Below are positions 45,584 to 48,207 of a DNA stretch of 48,207 bases, piece by piece. Source of the stretch: Citrobacter braakii (GTDB lineage Bacteria > Pseudomonadota > Gammaproteobacteria > Enterobacterales > Enterobacteriaceae); the NCBI RefSeq assembly GCF_002075345.1, contig NZ_NAEW01000021.1, positions 1 to 48,207 on the forward strand, read 5' to 3'. The position numbers were made by a program, and so were the translations under genes. The notes beneath the pieces were generated by a model that searched no databases, had not been told where the DNA came from, and was given only the letters and a program-made list of their open reading frames with translations. Positions within the stretch are counted from its first letter, which is position 1, and each line of letters opens with the position of its first letter.

Positions 45584-45901
45584 TTATTGATTCTCTACTT
45601 TAGGAAGCGCTATCTGATTGATGCCACCTTCGTTGGTCACCTGCGTGTAGCCCATTTCCGTCAACATATCCTTCGCCTGCCCCGATTGACGCCCGGAGTT
45701 GCAGTACAGCTTCACGGTGTCGGTCTTATCAGGAACTTCAGCAGCGATACGCGCCTTCATCTCTTTTAATGGAATGTTGACCGCCCCCTGAATATGCTGC
45801 TGTTGATACTGTTCAGGAACGCGAACATCAATCCAGTGCTCGGCTGCAAAAACCGGCATGCCGATGACCAGTGCCAACGCTAATACGCCTTTTTTCAACA
45901 T
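45584..45901 (-). CDS. pspE: Periplasmic thiosulfate sulfurtransferase PspE
   Basis: A 105-residue single-domain rhodanese with a signal peptide (MLKKGVLALALVIGMPVFAA), very close to E. coli PspE. The active-site cysteine is residue 67 in LYCNSGRQSGQ. It moves sulfur from thiosulfate to cyanide or other thiophiles in the periplasm. An open frame continues 57 codons upstream, but the ATG at 45901 has AGGAAG at good spacing and begins the signal peptide. In K-12 pspE ends the pspABCDE operon; here it lies alone, divergent from ycjW and before ycjX, with no pspABCD in view. Confidence 0.93.
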   Translation of the reverse strand: MLKKGVLALALVIGMPVFAAEHWIDVRVPEQYQQQHIQGAVNIPLKEMKARIAAEVPDKTDTVKLYCNSGRQSGQAKDMLTEMGYTQVTNEGGINQIALPKVENQ

Positions 45902-45920
45902 AATATCTTCCTGACTGATA

Positions 45921-45979
45921 GTTGGATTTAACCAACACACTATACGCCAGTTCTTAAGAAAATATTGCGATCGCATTAT
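45921..45979. promoter_or_regulatory. pspE promoter with two candidate YcjW operators
   Basis: On the pspE strand a -10 element TATAGT lies at 45939-45944. Two inverted repeats flank it: GTTGG-N6-CCAAC (45921-45936), over the likely start site, and an 18-bp near-palindrome ATATTGCGATCGCATTAT (45962-45979) with one mismatched pair, over the -35 region. The latter has the central CG dinucleotide common in LacI-family operators. Binding by YcjW is inference. Confidence 0.45.
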
Positions 45980-46129
45980 CACCCTCTGCACCCGTGGACG
46001 AGACTTCCTCTGGTTGCGCATACTGCGGTTAGTTTTTTGATTTTTCTGCCCGCATTCCGATATTGTTGTCATTCGCCAATTAACTCCATAATATGTTCGC
46101 CATTGACTCTCGGACGGAGCTTGGGATCT

Positions 46130-47140
46130 ATGTCTCCTACCATTTATGATATTGCACGAGCCGCTGGCGTATCAAAATCCACGGTGTCGCGCGTGCTTAA
46201 TAAGCAAACCAATATCTCGCCGGAAGCGCTTGAAAAAGTGCTGCGTGCTATTGATGAGTTACAGTATCAGCCCAATAAACTTGCTCGCGCCCTCACCTCT
46301 TCCGGGTTTGATGCAATAATGGTGATATCTACCCGTTCAGCAAAAACAACCGCCGGTAATCCGTTTTTCTCTGAAGTGCTGCATGCTATTACTGCCAAGG
46401 CTGAAGAGGTCGGTTTTGATGTCATATTACAGACGTCGCGAAGCACTGAAGATGATTTACAAAAATGTGAGAGCAAAATTAAGCAGAAATTGATCAAAGG
46501 TATCATTATGCTGAGCTCTCCCGCCGATGAATCTTTTTTTGCGAGGCTGGATAAATACAACGTACCGGTCGTGGTTATTGGAAAGGTTGAAGGCGACTAC
46601 GCCAATGTCTATTCTGTAGACACAGATAATTATCGCGACAGCATTACGCTAACTGATGCGCTGATTGAGAGTGGACACCGTAATATAGCCTGTTTGCACG
46701 CGCCGCTTGATGTTCATGTTTCTATCGATCGCGTTAACGGATATAAAGCCAGCCTTCAGGCGCATAATATTAAAATGCGCGATGAATGGATTGTTGACGG
46801 GGGCTATACCCATGAAACAGCCCTGCTTGCTTCGCGAAAATTACTGAGTCAGCAGCCGTTACCCGACGCCGTATTTGCCACCGACAGCTTGAAATTAATG
46901 AGCTTATATCGCGTGGCGGCTGAGAAAAATATAACCATCCCACAACAACTTGCCGTTGTGGGCTACAGTAATGAGCTGTTGTCTTTTATGCTCACGCCCG
47001 TTCCTGGGGGAATTGATGTGCCTACCCAGCAGTTGGGTGAACAAAGCTGTAATTTATTATTTAACCTGATTGCGGGCGAGAAAGGATTACAAAATATCAC
47101 GGTGAGCACACAAATATCGCTGGCCGACTCACTGGTGTAA
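46130..47140 (+). CDS. ycjW: LacI-family transcriptional regulator YcjW
   Basis: A 336-residue LacI/GalR-type regulator, close in length to E. coli YcjW (332). The N-terminal helix-turn-helix ([20 protein letters not shown]) and hinge ([10 protein letters not shown]) are typical. The C-terminal periplasmic-binding-like domain holds [21 protein letters not shown] and the later VVGYSN. In E. coli YcjW has been reported to control H2S production through PspE and a neighbouring sugar cluster (ycjM-V). Here it is divergent from pspE and convergent with ompG. A frame opening 165 bases earlier was rejected because it runs through promoter sequence. Confidence 0.9.
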   Translation: MSPTIYDIARAAGVSKSTVSRVLNKQTNISPEALEKVLRAIDELQYQPNKLARALTSSGFDAIMVISTRSAKTTAGNPFFSEVLHAITAKAEEVGFDVILQTSRSTEDDLQKCESKIKQKLIKGIIMLSSPADESFFARLDKYNVPVVVIGKVEGDYANVYSVDTDNYRDSITLTDALIESGHRNIACLHAPLDVHVSIDRVNGYKASLQAHNIKMRDEWIVDGGYTHETALLASRKLLSQQPLPDAVFATDSLKLMSLYRVAAEKNITIPQQLAVVGYSNELLSFMLTPVPGGIDVPTQQLGEQSCNLLFNLIAGEKGLQNITVSTQISLADSLV

Positions 47141-47142
47141 AA

Positions 47143-47170
47143 ACTGGGGCATAAATGCCCCAGTATATTT
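47143..47170. terminator. Bidirectional terminator between ycjW and ompG
   Basis: Ten-base arms ACTGGGGCAT (47143-47152) and ATGCCCCAGT (47155-47164) are followed by ATATTTTA on the plus strand and preceded by the ycjW stop and AA. They serve two convergent genes whose ends are 29 bp apart. Confidence 0.75.
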
Positions 47171-48075
47171 TAGAATGCGTAGTTCACGCCTATACCAGCA
47201 TAATGGAATCTGTCGCTTTCGCCTTCGTCGTGATCTTCCCACTCATAGGCATACTCCAGTGACATTGATAAACCATTCTGGAAATCATATGCATACAGTA
47301 AACCGAGACGATTGAAATTATGGCCTTCACGTTCCGGATCATCTCGCCAGTCCCAGTTTGACCAGCGATCAAGCCCCAGACGGGTATACGGCGTCAGGGT
47401 GGTATTGCCTAAAGACAACGGTAAATATGCACGAATTTCCTGGGTTGAGAACTCACCATTATTGCGCGAATCAGCCAGATTAAAGCCGCGCTCAAGGTAA
47501 TAGTTGACCGTTAAGCCCACCGTTTCGTTAAACCTGTAATTCAGACCGGTCTCGCTTTCGACACGACTATCGGAGTAGCCTGTAGTATTCAAATCATTAA
47601 CGAATTGATACATCGACAGCCAACCGCTAAAGCGCAGGTCGTCGGTCAGTTTAACATCCCAATCCGGCTGAACTTTCCAGCGCTGCATATTGGCGGTGTC
47701 GTTTCCTGGTTCATTGACATAGTGATAACCGTAATTACGGAAGCCACCGGTCAAACCGAAATTAACATCTTCACTTTCCAGGAATTGATAGCGGACTTCC
47801 AGTTCTGGGCGATCAAACCAGGTACCACGCTTACCATCGCTGTAATCAACCGGTCCTTCCTGATAATAGGCCAGCGATATTTTCCACGGCCCATTAGAGG
47901 CGTTGAAATAGACGGACGGCTCAGCCAGTCCATCCATATCCTCGCCCTGACCTTCAACGTTTTCTATTTCGTACATAGCACCAATATTAAAGTGCCAGTC
48001 ATTATTTTCAGCAGCCTGCGCGCAGGCCATTCCTGCGCTCATAATCAGCGCAGTAGCGGACAGTAGGGTTTTCAT
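47170..48075 (-). CDS. ompG: Monomeric outer-membrane porin OmpG
   Basis: A 301-residue, 14-stranded monomeric porin, the same length as E. coli OmpG. The signal peptide is MKTLLSATALIMSAGMACA, and the mature protein starts at QAAENNDWHFNIG. The C terminus ends in Phe (YAGIGVNYAF). OmpG forms large pores that admit mono-, di- and trisaccharides, and opens and closes with pH through loop 6. The start at 48075 gives the family length; 15 codons of open frame upstream lack a ribosome site. In K-12 it follows the sugar-uptake cluster ycjM-V; whether such genes lie beyond 48207 cannot be seen. Confidence 0.96.
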   Translation of the reverse strand: MKTLLSATALIMSAGMACAQAAENNDWHFNIGAMYEIENVEGQGEDMDGLAEPSVYFNASNGPWKISLAYYQEGPVDYSDGKRGTWFDRPELEVRYQFLESEDVNFGLTGGFRNYGYHYVNEPGNDTANMQRWKVQPDWDVKLTDDLRFSGWLSMYQFVNDLNTTGYSDSRVESETGLNYRFNETVGLTVNYYLERGFNLADSRNNGEFSTQEIRAYLPLSLGNTTLTPYTRLGLDRWSNWDWRDDPEREGHNFNRLGLLYAYDFQNGLSMSLEYAYEWEDHDEGESDRFHYAGIGVNYAF

Positions 48076-48207
48076 TATTATTATATGAGCACTTCCCGTT
48101 TGCGAAGTACCGGAATACAAAAAACGAATGAGATCAGTTGCAGTTTTATATTCGACCTTATTGCAGCCTGCGCTGCGGGCCTCGATAAGATCCGCGTATC
48201 CGCACCT
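48076..48207. other. Upstream region of ompG at the window edge
   Basis: The last 132 bases hold the ompG 5' region and possibly the 3' part of a further gene. A GC-rich imperfect palindrome (GCAGCCTGCGCTGCGGGC, about 48163-48180) is visible. No complete ORF can be assigned. Confidence 0.35.

Overview
The window is chromosomal DNA of an enteric gammaproteobacterium. Nearly every long protein is close to its Escherichia coli K-12 counterpart in length and sequence, and gene order follows the K-12 segment around min 30-32 (cybB/aldA/ydcF/hrpA/azoR ... ydbH/ldhA/hslJ/nifJ/ompN ... ttcA/dbpA/zntB/dgcM/smrA/ogt/fnr/uspE ... mppA/mpaA/ycjG/tpx/tyrR/ycjF/ycjX/ycjW/ompG). The Rac prophage, the phenylacetate/tyramine catabolic block and abgRABT of K-12 are absent. 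Several inserted genes are not in K-12, and ompG is present. A Citrobacter-type genome is my best guess from memory of these families, not a computed assignment. I see no tRNA, rRNA, CRISPR array, insertion sequence or prophage.

Layout. 0-8.1 kb: cytochrome b561 (cybB), lactaldehyde dehydrogenase (aldA), ydcF, the RNA helicase hrpA, and azoreductase azoR. 8.1-14.1 kb: a small Trp-rich protein, the envelope lipid-transport operon ydbH-ynbE-ydbL, a small unknown protein, ldhA, and the lipoprotein genes hslJ and ydbJ. 14.3-19.4 kb: pyruvate:ferredoxin/flavodoxin oxidoreductase (nifJ/ydbK), the small RNA gene micC and the porin ompN. 19.5-24.3 kb: a KTSC-domain protein, uspF, ttcA, dbpA, an unlisted 55-residue Pro-rich ORF, the small RNA gene fnrS, and zntB. 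24.4-29.9 kb: a signalling block with a chemoreceptor-like protein, an MHYT-GGDEF-EAL protein, the diguanylate cyclase dgcM, then smrA. 30.1-34.3 kb: ogt, fnr, uspE, ynaJ and the MscS-family channel ynaI. 34.3-36.4 kb: an accessory block (cupin, VOC protein, DeoR-family regulator). 36.5-40.6 kb: the murein-peptide recycling genes mppA, mpaA and ycjG, then the thiol peroxidase tpx. 41.3-45.4 kb: tyrR, ycjF, ycjX. 45.6-48.1 kb: pspE, the LacI-family regulator ycjW, and ompG.

How the genes work together. The oxygen sensor FNR (fnr at 30.8 kb, with its own FNR box) is encoded about 8 kb from fnrS, whose promoter carries an FNR box about 42 bp upstream of the RNA start. MppA, MpaA and YcjG form a route from periplasmic murein tripeptide to L-Ala-L-Glu. 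DgcM and the MHYT protein both handle cyclic di-GMP. pspE sits divergently beside ycjW, the regulator reported in E. coli to act on H2S production through PspE.

The most unusual stretch is the 715-bp gene-free gap between tpx and tyrR. It holds two diverged copies of one ~270-280 bp unit in inverted orientation. Each copy contains perfect internal hairpins whose stem sequences differ between copies while pairing is kept, and loops with a recurring RTCCCT motif. This looks like a structured, possibly transcribed, interspersed element that I cannot assign to a known family.
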